This document shows, piece after piece, positions 1 through 7,710 of a DNA stretch of 14,279 bases. The DNA is taken from the NCBI GenBank assembly GCA_016215085.1, contig JACRMD010000245.1, positions 1-14,279 of the forward strand, given 5' to 3'. Under the pieces are notes generated by a model. It worked only from the letters and a program-made list of their open reading frames with translations, was not told the origin of the DNA and made no database searches. Numbering within the stretch: position 1 is the first letter of the stretch; every line of letters begins with the position of its first letter. A program made the translations under genes and the position numbers. The DNA comes from Solirubrobacterales bacterium. Lineage in GTDB: Bacteria; Actinomycetota; Thermoleophilia; Solirubrobacterales; Solirubrobacteraceae.

Positions 1-262
1 CCAGGAGCCGGTCCGTGGGCGTGCCGCCGGGGGTGACGTCGCCCGTGTCGAGCAGCGGGTCGGCGTAGTCGTTGTGCTCGTCCTCCTGGGGCGCGAGGTC
101 CATGAGCGGCAGCTGCGCCGTGGCGCTCGCCGGGACCGCCCAGCCGGCCGGGAGGTCGGCGCCGGTCAGCACGACCGGCTCGGTGTCGCGGGCCGGGGCG
201 GCCGACGCGGTGGCGGGCGCGAGGAGCGCCGCGAGGACGAGGAGGACGGCGAAGCGGCGCAC
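1..262 (-). CDS. secreted protein of unknown function, N-terminal part only
   Basis: This is the N-terminal 87 codons of a minus-strand gene that leaves the window at its left edge. The GTG at 262 is the only sensible start, because an in-frame TGA lies three codons upstream (269-271). The first residues, MRRFAVLLVLAALLAPATAS, form a clear Sec signal peptide: two arginines, a hydrophobic core and a likely cleavage after Ala21 (ASA, then APARD). The mature part begins with RDTEPVVLTGADLPAGWAVP and then becomes acidic and Pro/Gly-rich (EDEHNDYADPLLDTGDVTPG). I recognise no domain in the visible part. No Shine-Dalgarno sequence is visible before the GTG. It diverges from the secreted beta-helix gene at 379. 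The export call is firm; the function is unknown. Confidence 0.7.
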   Translation of the reverse strand, partial: MRRFAVLLVLAALLAPATASAAPARDTEPVVLTGADLPAGWAVPASATAQLPLMDLAPQEDEHNDYADPLLDTGDVTPGGTPTDRLL

Positions 263-378
263 AAGGGCTCAGAACGCGCGCCGGCCGTCGAACTTGCGCA
301 GAGGTGGGTTGTCCGGACACATACAGTCGGGCTGGCCGTACCGACGCGTCGCAGCGGCAGGAGGACGATGCCCGGCCG
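263..378. promoter_or_regulatory. divergent intergenic region with 10-bp palindrome
   Basis: This 116-bp gap separates two divergent genes for exported proteins, so promoters for both should lie here. It holds a perfect 10-bp palindrome, TGTCCGGACA (310-319). Two bases further on is a plausible plus-strand -10 hexamer, TACAGT (322-327), without a convincing -35 at normal spacing. A strong AGGAGG (359-364) lies 14 nt before the ATG at 379, which is long for a ribosome binding site. The closer ATG at 368 is in another frame and encodes nothing recognisable. The promoter assignment is tentative. Confidence 0.35.
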
Positions 379-2256
379 ATGCTCCTCTCCCCACGCCTCC
401 TCGCCGCCGTGGCGGCGCTGGCGGTGCTCCCTGCCTCGGCGTCGGCCGCCGAGACCATCACCGTCGACAGCACGGCCGACCTCGTCGACGTCGCCCCGGC
501 CGACGGCGCCTGCCAGGCCGCCAACGGCAAGTGCACCCTGCGCGCCGCGCTGCAGACCGCCAACATGGATCCCGGCGACGACCGCGACACGATCGTCCTG
601 CCCGAGGGCACGTTCAAGCTCGCGCCCGCGGTCCCCGACGACGGCGACGACTTCCACGACACCGACAAGGCCGCCGCGGGCGACTGGGACGTCACCGAGG
701 ACGTCGTCCTCGAGGGCGCCGGCCCGGGCAGGACGATCCTCGACGGCCAGCGGCTTCCGAAGGACCCGGTGCTCGAGGTCAGCCGCGTCGGCACGACGGT
801 CGCCGACCCCTACCCCGCCGCCGTGGAGATCTCCGGGCTGACGATCCAGGGCGGCGCGGACGGCGGGCTGGAGAACGTCGACGGGCTCGTGCTGCGCCAC
901 GCCGTCCTGCGCGACAACGTCGGCCAGAGCGCGCTCTACAGCGAGGCCGAGCACGACGTCGTGGTCGAGGACGTCGAGGTGACCGACAACGGGCGCCTGG
1001 ACTCCGCGGCCGAGCCGAACATCGCCAGCGACGGGGCGGGCGTCGAGCACAGCGGCTCGGGCTGCATGACGCTGCGGCGCGTGCTCGTCGCCCGCAACAA
1101 GGGCGAGACCGGCGGCGGCGTGGCGTTCTGGAACGGCCCGGCGGACGTGATCGACTCCTCCATCTTGGACAACGTCGCCCGCGATGACCGCCTGCCCGGC
1201 AACAGCGAGGAGGCCGGCGGCATCGTCCAGGGCAACGGCGGCGGGGCGGCCGGCCGGGTGCGGATCTCCGGCTCGACGATCGCCGGCAACAGCGCCGACG
1301 GCGACGGCGGCGGGATCCTCGTGTGGAGCTGGTCGGAGCTCGAGATGGAGAACTCGACCATCTCCGGGAACACGAGCGACGACAGGACCGGCGCGCTCGG
1401 CGTCGCGGGCGGCAACGCGAAGGCGCGGCTGCGCAACGTCACCGTGGCCGGCAACACGTCCAAGAGCGCCCAGGTCGAGTGGTACGCGAACGGCAGGCAG
1501 CCCGGCGACGAGATCGTCCTGCAGGCGTCGATCGTCAGCGGCTCCGGGCCGGCGTGCGCCGCCGGCCTGACCTCGCTGGGCGCCAACGTCGTCTCGGGCA
1601 CCGCGTGCGGCTTCGCCGGGCCCCTCGACGTGCAGGACGCCGACGCGCTGCTCGGCCCGCTCGGCGACCACGGCGGCCCGACGCCCACGCGCGTGCCGGC
1701 CGCGGCGAGCCCGGCCGTCGACCTCGGCGCGCCGTGCCTGCCGGTCGACCAGCGCGGCGTCGCCCGGCCGGTCGCCGGCGCCTGCGACGCGGGCGCGGTC
1801 GAGGTGGGCAGGACGACCGGCGGCGGTGGCGAGCAGCCCGGCGGCGAGCAGCCCGGCGGCGAGCAGCCTCCGCCCACGACGCCGGCGACGCCGGTGACGC
1901 CCGCGACCGCGCCCGTCACCGCCGCCGGCCCGCCGGCGGCCGCGCTGCCGGCCTTCGCGCAGGTCGTGCAGCTGCCCTCGGCACGCCGCTGCGTGAGCCG
2001 CCGCAGCTTCCGCATCCGCCTGCGCATCCCCAGGGGCGTCGCCGTCTCCAGCGCGACCGTGCTCGTCGACGGCAGGCGCGTGAAGGTCGTCAAGGGCCGG
2101 CGGCTCACCGCGCCGGTCGACCTCCGCGGGCTGCCGAAGGGCCGCTTCACGGTGAAGATCACGCTCGCCACCGCGGACGGCCGCACGATTGCCGGGTCGC
2201 GGACCTACCGGACCTGCGCGAAGAAGGTGAAGGCGAGGCGCCGCACGGGTCCGTAG
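379..2256 (+). CDS. secreted CSLREA / choice-of-anchor Q beta-helix protein
   Basis: This 625-residue protein is predicted to be exported and surface-associated. Residues 1-23 are a signal peptide (LLSPRLLAAVAALAVLPASA). Residues 26-62 match the CSLREA domain (ITVDSTADLVD, then CTLRAALQTAN). Residues ~105-400 carry repeated short strands with Asn/Gly turns (STIAGNSADGDGGG, STISGNTS, VTVAGNTS), typical of a right-handed parallel beta-helix. The choice-of-anchor Q motif follows at 445-475 (SPAVDLGAPC, DQRGVARP, CDAGAVE). After a GGEQP-repeat and Pro/Thr-rich linker (481-530) comes a C-terminal module (536-613) bounded by Cys538 and Cys613, containing DLRGLPKGRFTVKI. The ATG at 379 is chosen because it begins the signal peptide; an in-frame start at 304 would add a non-signal leader. 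A carbohydrate-binding or adhesive role is possible but unproven; there are no visible catalytic residues. Confidence 0.85.
   Translation: MLLSPRLLAAVAALAVLPASASAAETITVDSTADLVDVAPADGACQAANGKCTLRAALQTANMDPGDDRDTIVLPEGTFKLAPAVPDDGDDFHDTDKAAAGDWDVTEDVVLEGAGPGRTILDGQRLPKDPVLEVSRVGTTVADPYPAAVEISGLTIQGGADGGLENVDGLVLRHAVLRDNVGQSALYSEAEHDVVVEDVEVTDNGRLDSAAEPNIASDGAGVEHSGSGCMTLRRVLVARNKGETGGGVAFWNGPADVIDSSILDNVARDDRLPGNSEEAGGIVQGNGGGAAGRVRISGSTIAGNSADGDGGGILVWSWSELEMENSTISGNTSDDRTGALGVAGGNAKARLRNVTVAGNTSKSAQVEWYANGRQPGDEIVLQASIVSGSGPACAAGLTSLGANVVSGTACGFAGPLDVQDADALLGPLGDHGGPTPTRVPAAASPAVDLGAPCLPVDQRGVARPVAGACDAGAVEVGRTTGGGGEQPGGEQPGGEQPPPTTPATPVTPATAPVTAAGPPAAALPAFAQVVQLPSARRCVSRRSFRIRLRIPRGVAVSSATVLVDGRRVKVVKGRRLTAPVDLRGLPKGRFTVKITLATADGRTIAGSRTYRTCAKKVKARRRTGP
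1828..1870 (+). repeat. 15-bp tandem repeat encoding GGEQP
   Basis: Three nearly identical 15-bp units (GGCGAGCAGCCCGGC-like) encode GGEQP three times in the linker between the beta-helix/anchor-Q part and the C-terminal module of the secreted protein. The unit length is a multiple of three, so copy-number change would lengthen or shorten the linker without breaking the frame. Confidence 0.8.
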
Positions 2257-2271
2257 CGTGCAGCGGGCCGC

Positions 2272-3864
2272 GTGCTCGACCTCCTCGCCGACAACCCGCT
2301 GCTCACCCTCCTGGTGGTCATCGCGCTCGGGTCGCTGGCGGGCCAGGTCCGCGTGGCCGGGGTGTCGCTCGGCGTCTCGGCCGTGCTCTTCGTCGGCATG
2401 GCCGTCTCGGCGCTCGACGACCGCCTGGCGCTGCCCGAGATCGTCTACCTGCTCGGCCTCACGCTGTTCGTGTACACGATCGGCATCGAGGCCGGGTCGG
2501 GCTTCCTCGAGACGCTGCGCCGCCGCGGCCTGCAGGTCAACCTGCTGGCGCTCACCGTGGTGACGGTCGGCGCGGTCGAGGTCGTGGTGCTCGGCGGCCT
2601 GCTGGACCTCGACGGGCCGACGGCCGCCGGCATGTACACCGGCGCGCTGACGAACACGCCCGCCCTGGCCGGCGTCCTGGAGTCGCTGTCGGGCAGCGAG
2701 GCCGCCCAGCCGGTCGTCGGGTACTCGCTCGCCTACCCGATCGGCGTGCTCGGGATCATCGTGCCGATCGCGATCCTGCAGGGCCGCTGGGCGATCGACC
2801 ACACCGCGGAGGCGGCGGCCGCGGGCCTCGGCCGGGCGATCGACTCCGTCGTGGTGCGGGTCACGCGCATCGACCACCCGGTCGTCCGCGAGCTCGGGGC
2901 CCTGACCGGCACCGCGGTCGAGGTGAGCCGGATCGAGTCCGGCGGCCGCGCGGACGTCGCGCGGGCGCAGGACGCGCTCAAGGCCGGCGACGTCGTGACG
3001 CTGCTCGGCGACTCCGACGAGCTCGACGTCGCGGCCTCCTACCTCGGGGTGACGCTCCACCAGGCGCCGAGCCGGGCGCAGCTGGACTACCGGCGCATGT
3101 TCGTGTCCAACCCGAACATCGTCGGGCGCACGCTGCGCGAGCTCGCCCTGCGGCGCGAGCACGGCATCGTCATCACGCGCATCCGCCGCGGCGACGCCGA
3201 CGTGCTCGCGCACTCCGACAGCGTCCTGCAGCTCGGCGACCGTGTCCGCGTCGTGGCGCCCAAGGAGCGGATGGCCTACGCGGAGGAGCTGCTCGGCGAC
3301 TCCTACCGCGAGGTGTCCGAGTTCGACATCCTCACCTTCGCCGTCGGCCTCTCGCTCGGCCTGCTGCTCGGGCTCGTGCCGTTCCCGCTGCCCGGCGGCG
3401 GCCACCTCGAGCTCGGCTTCGCCGGCGGGCCGCTCGTCGTCGCGCTGGCGCTCGGCGCCGTCGGCCGCACCGGCCCGTTCGTGTGGCAGCTGCCCTACGG
3501 GGTGGGCGTGACGCTGCGCGAGCTCGGCGTCGTCCTCTTCCTCGCGGGCATCGGCACCCGCGCCGGCGGGGCGTTCGCCGACGCCTTCTCGGACCCCGAC
3601 AGCCTGCTGGTCCTGGCGGTGGGTGCGCTCGTGACGCTGACCGCGTCGCTGACCGTCCTGCTCGTCGGCCGCCGGGTCCTGCGCCTGCCGTTCGGCCAGG
3701 TGATGGGGATGACGGCCGGCGTGCACACGCAGCCGGCCGCGCTGGCCTTCGCCGACGAGCAGGCCGGCAACCAGCTGCCCGACACCGGCTACGCGTCCGT
3801 CTACCCCGTCGCGATGATCGCGAAGATCGCGCTCGCCCAGATCGTGCTGGTGGCGCTGGGCTAG
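2272..3864 (+). CDS. aspartate:alanine exchanger-family transporter (AspT/YidE type)
   Basis: This 530-residue inner-membrane protein has the internally duplicated architecture of the AAEx family: about five membrane segments (9-170), two cytoplasmic TrkA-C (RCK_C) domains (~188-260 and ~275-345), then a second set of membrane segments (350-530). The paired signature motifs are visible: GALTNTPAL at 124-132 in the first half and GMTAGVHTQPAAL at 479-491 in the second, the latter followed by TGYASVYPVAMIAKI. Length is normal for the family. Characterised members exchange aspartate and alanine, but the substrate here is unknown and no amino-acid decarboxylase lies nearby. The GTG at 2272 gives a membrane segment almost at once; it lies 15 nt after the preceding stop without a good Shine-Dalgarno, so coupling to the upstream gene is possible. 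The ORF ends 4 nt from the convergent carboxylase gene. Confidence 0.88.
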   Translation: MLDLLADNPLLTLLVVIALGSLAGQVRVAGVSLGVSAVLFVGMAVSALDDRLALPEIVYLLGLTLFVYTIGIEAGSGFLETLRRRGLQVNLLALTVVTVGAVEVVVLGGLLDLDGPTAAGMYTGALTNTPALAGVLESLSGSEAAQPVVGYSLAYPIGVLGIIVPIAILQGRWAIDHTAEAAAAGLGRAIDSVVVRVTRIDHPVVRELGALTGTAVEVSRIESGGRADVARAQDALKAGDVVTLLGDSDELDVAASYLGVTLHQAPSRAQLDYRRMFVSNPNIVGRTLRELALRREHGIVITRIRRGDADVLAHSDSVLQLGDRVRVVAPKERMAYAEELLGDSYREVSEFDILTFAVGLSLGLLLGLVPFPLPGGGHLELGFAGGPLVVALALGAVGRTGPFVWQLPYGVGVTLRELGVVLFLAGIGTRAGGAFADAFSDPDSLLVLAVGALVTLTASLTVLLVGRRVLRLPFGQVMGMTAGVHTQPAALAFADEQAGNQLPDTGYASVYPVAMIAKIALAQIVLVALG

Positions 3865-3868
3865 CCGG

Positions 3869-3871
<3 letters not shown>
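3862..3871. other. 10-bp palindrome formed by two convergent stop codons
   Basis: TAGCCGGCTA is a perfect palindrome. Its left end is the TAG stop of the plus-strand transporter gene and its right end is the TAG stop of the minus-strand carboxylase gene. There is no further intergenic DNA and no separate hairpin with a T-tract, so transcription from each side must end inside or beyond the opposing gene. Confidence 0.7.
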
Positions 3872-5659
<1,788 letters not shown>

Positions 5660-5672
5660 GCGGCGGCGAAGG

Positions 5673-6596
5673 CTACTTCAGTGCCGCCTCCAAAGGCCCG
5701 CTCACGGGGCCCTCGGGGGCCGGTGGGCTGACCTTCGAGGCCTGCTCGCCGTCCCAGAGCAGCGGCGCCGCGCCGGGGCGGGCGACGACATGCTCGACCG
5801 TGAGGTCGACGAGCCGCTGCGCCCGCGGGAACTCCGCGACGCGCGACGGATCCCACACCACCCGGGCGCGGCCGGACAGCAGCAGCAGGTCGCCGCGCGC
5901 GAAGTCGCAGAACAGCAGCCCGGCGGCCGGGTCGGCCTCCAGGTTGCCCAGCGTGTTGAACATCCCGTTGCCCCGGTAGTCGGGCCAGGTCAGGTGCCGC
6001 TCGTCGTGGACGACGACGAACCCCGGCCGCCCGCCGCGGTGGCTGGCGTCGGCGCCGTGGCCGGGCGCTCGCGTGGCGACGAAGAAGGTGTCGGCCGCGC
6101 GCACCTGCGCCGCCTGCGCGGCGTCGAGCGCCCCGCCCGTGACGGGCGTGCCGGGGCGCCGCGCGGCCGGCGCCGGCTCGCGGGCGACGATGTACTTCGG
6201 GCAGTTGGCGTACACCTGCTCGGTCTCGAGCAGCAGGCCGCCGGGCAGCGGCCGGCTGCGGCCGTTGAGGCGCATCCGCCGCCGGGTCGCCGGGTCGATG
6301 GCGAGCGCGCCGACGTCGGCCTCGCGGGCGAGCACCGGCGCCAGCGGGTCGCCGGGGACGGGCGTCGCCGCGACGTGCACCGAGCGCTCGTCGGCGTGCA
6401 GGAAGCCGGGCGGGCCGTGCAGGGCGGTCGCCCACATGCGGCCCTCGTCGTCGGCGGCACCGACGACGAGCCACGGCCGCTCGGCCAGGAAGTCCTGCGC
6501 GACCGGCGGGATCTCCGGCGGCAGGACGAGCCCCTCCACCTGCGCGCCGCTGCCGGCGCGCCGCTGGACGGCGCGCTCGCCGGGGTGCCAGGTCAT
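5673..6596 (-). CDS. pyridoxamine 5'-phosphate oxidase-family split-barrel protein
   Basis: This 307-residue cytoplasmic protein matches the PNPOx-like FMN-binding split-barrel family. Visible features are the N-terminal WHPGERAVQRRAG (3-14), the first barrel repeat (40-135) with PGFLHADERSVHV and LETEQVYANCPKYIVAR (123-139), and a second repeat (168-250) with FFVATRAPGHGADASHRGG, PGFVVVHD and LTWPDYRGNGMFNTLGNL (202-219). Two barrel repeats in one chain are typical of the longer members, some of which are fused to or partnered by ferredoxin-type reductases; here no reductase domain follows. Members use FMN, F420 or heme, so the cofactor and substrate remain open, and it is unlikely to be true PdxH. 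The ATG at 6596 starts 4 nt after the VOC stop, without its own Shine-Dalgarno, which suggests translational coupling. Confidence 0.85.
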   Translation of the reverse strand: MTWHPGERAVQRRAGSGAQVEGLVLPPEIPPVAQDFLAERPWLVVGAADDEGRMWATALHGPPGFLHADERSVHVAATPVPGDPLAPVLAREADVGALAIDPATRRRMRLNGRSRPLPGGLLLETEQVYANCPKYIVAREPAPAARRPGTPVTGGALDAAQAAQVRAADTFFVATRAPGHGADASHRGGRPGFVVVHDERHLTWPDYRGNGMFNTLGNLEADPAAGLLFCDFARGDLLLLSGRARVVWDPSRVAEFPRAQRLVDLTVEHVVARPGAAPLLWDGEQASKVSPPAPEGPVSGPLEAALK

Positions 6597-6600
6597 CGGC

Positions 6601-7053
6601 CTAGAAGAAGCCGCAGGTGGGGGCGCCGGCGGTCGGCGCGGGCTGGTGGGCCTCCGCGCCCTGCGGCGCGTAGACCTCCAGGCGGATCCCGTCGGGGTCC
6701 TCGAAGAAGATGCCGCCCGAGGAGGCGCCCTCGCCGTGCGGGACGATCCCGCCGTGGTGCAGGCGCGCGCCGGCGTCCTCGACGCGGCGCTGTGCCGCCT
6801 CGACCTCGGCGATCGACTCCACCTGGAACGAGAGGTGGTGCAGGCCCGGGCGGTCGGTGGGGAAGCGGCCGTCGCTCTGCTGCCAGAGCGTCAGGACGAG
6901 GCGCTCGTCGTCGCCGAGGAAGGCGAAGCGCCGGTCCTCGTCGTCGCCGCGGCCCTGGACCGCCCAGCCGAAGACGCCGCTGTAGAAGGCGACGGAGCGA
7001 TCGAGGTCGGAGACGTTGAGGCCGACGTGGCCGGTGGCGAACGTGGTGCTCAT
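6601..7053 (-). CDS. VOC-superfamily (glyoxalase/dioxygenase fold) protein
   Basis: This 150-residue cytoplasmic protein has the two beta-alpha-beta-beta-beta halves of the vicinal oxygen chelate fold: HVGLNVSDLDRSVAFYSGVFGW (9-30) opens the first and GLHHLSFQVESIAEVEAA (70-87) the second. It closes with the canonical FFEDPDGIRLEVYAP (116-130). Candidate metal ligands are His9, His73 and Glu126; the usual second-position ligand is not obvious in LVLTLWQ. The ATG at 7053 is chosen over the in-frame TTG at 7086 because it has GGAAGGA 11 nt upstream (7065-7071) and begins the fold directly. A palindromic operator and promoter precede it. The function could be glyoxalase-like, resistance or epimerase; a methylmalonyl-CoA epimerase role is tempting beside a carboxylase gene but unproven. 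Confidence 0.88.
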   Translation of the reverse strand: MSTTFATGHVGLNVSDLDRSVAFYSGVFGWAVQGRGDDEDRRFAFLGDDERLVLTLWQQSDGRFPTDRPGLHHLSFQVESIAEVEAAQRRVEDAGARLHHGGIVPHGEGASSGGIFFEDPDGIRLEVYAPQGAEAHQPAPTAGAPTCGFF

Positions 7054-7084
7054 GGGGAGAGGGGTCCTTCCGAAGGCAGGGGTC

Positions 7085-7138
7085 AACCGGTAAACGCGAG
7101 CTTACCGGTTGCAACCGGTATGTCAAGGATTACCGGTT
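7085..7138 (-). promoter_or_regulatory. promoter with symmetric four-half-site ACCGGT operator for the VOC operon
   Basis: On the minus strand a perfect -35, TTGACA (7126-7121), is followed after 16 nt by TAAGCT (7104-7099), a good TANNNT -10. The predicted transcription start is near 7092. Superimposed are four half-sites: AACCGGTA (7085-7092), TACCGGTT (7103-7110), AACCGGTA (7113-7120) and TACCGGTT (7131-7138). All four are symmetric about 7111.5. The two inner sites form the 18-bp perfect palindrome TACCGGTTGCAACCGGTA (7103-7120), which starts at the last base of the -35/-10 spacer boundary and covers the whole spacer. The rightmost site overlaps the TAA stop of the CGNR gene. A dimer or tetramer bound here should block RNA polymerase; the CGNR protein is the natural candidate. 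Confidence 0.75.
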
Positions 7139-7655
7139 AGGCCGCGGTCGCGTGGCGGCGGGCCTTCTCGCGGTTGCCGCACGCCGCCATCGAGCACCAG
7201 CGGCGCGTGCCCGGGCGCGAGACGTCGAGGAACCACAGGACGCACTCGGGGTTGGCGCAGCGGCGGATGCGGTCGCCGTGGCGCTCGCGCAGCGCCACGA
7301 GCTCGGTCGCCGCCTGCCACGGGACGCGCCACGTCTCCGCGACGTCGACCTCGCGCACCGGCCCGTCGGGCCCGAGCCGGACGCGCTCGGCGCCGCGGGC
7401 CAGCACCGCGTTGACGCGCTCGCGCGCGGCCAGGTCCACCGGCGCGGTCAGCAGCGCGCGCAGCGCCTCGCGGGCCTCGACGAGCGCGGCGCGGGCGCGG
7501 CCGTCGGCGGGCGCCGCGAGCCCGCGCGAGGCCAGCCACGTGGCGACGCCGCCGTCCTCGGCCAGCAGGTCGCGCGGCCCGCCGTCCTCCACCCAGGCGG
7601 TGTTGAGGAGGTCCAGCGGCAGCGGCTCGCCGGTGAGGGGGCGCGGATCGGCCAT
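7137..7655 (-). CDS. CGNR zinc-finger (ABATE-domain) transcriptional regulator
   Basis: This 172-residue protein has an N-terminal ABATE-type region (about 5-110, with PLPLDLLNTAWVEDGGPRDLL) and a C-terminal zinc finger. The finger has cysteines at 133, 138, 154 and 159 (RRCANPECVLWFLDVSRPGTRRWCSMAACGNR written in segments: CANPEC, FLDVSR, RRWCSMAACGNR), ending in the family-defining CGNR at 159-162 and followed by the basic tail EKARRH. The family is annotated as putative stress-responsive regulators. The ATG at 7655 directly precedes the conserved region; upstream in-frame sequence overlaps the divergent gene and shows no domain. No good Shine-Dalgarno is visible; TAGAGT (7667-7672) could be a -10, which would give a near-leaderless mRNA. 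It lies just upstream of the operator array and VOC gene on the same strand, and probably controls that promoter. Confidence 0.9.
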   Translation of the reverse strand: MADPRPLTGEPLPLDLLNTAWVEDGGPRDLLAEDGGVATWLASRGLAAPADGRARAALVEAREALRALLTAPVDLAARERVNAVLARGAERVRLGPDGPVREVDVAETWRVPWQAATELVALRERHGDRIRRCANPECVLWFLDVSRPGTRRWCSMAACGNREKARRHATAA

Positions 7656-7710
7656 GTCCGCGTTGCACTCTAGGCCGCAAGTTCCTGGAAGCGGGGGCGT
7701 TCCAGCCCCC
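7656..7710. promoter_or_regulatory. short divergent region with overlapping inverted repeats
   Basis: This 55-bp gap lies between the CGNR gene and the LVIVD-repeat gene. It contains CTGGAA (7685-7690) paired with TTCCAG (7700-7705), and overlapping that GGGGGC (7693-7698) paired with GCCCCC (7705-7710). The second hairpin ends at the base before the plus-strand ATG (7711), where a ribosome binding site would be expected and none is seen. A possible minus-strand -10, TAGAGT, lies at 7667-7672. The two stems share bases and cannot both form. Confidence 0.4.

Noticed and set aside
1828..1870. Short direct repeats as a possible CRISPR or recombination site
   Set aside because: They are in-frame 15-bp units coding for a GGEQP linker, without spacers.
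166..3726. A 1186-codon minus-strand open frame across the secreted protein and transporter genes
   Set aside because: Its translation is low-complexity Arg/Ala/Asp/His-rich without any domain, while the plus strand encodes two proteins with clear family motifs. Long shadow frames are expected at this GC content.
7054..7086. The TTG at 7086 as the VOC start, adding 11 residues
   Set aside because: The added residues are outside the fold, and GGAAGGA is correctly placed for the ATG at 7053.
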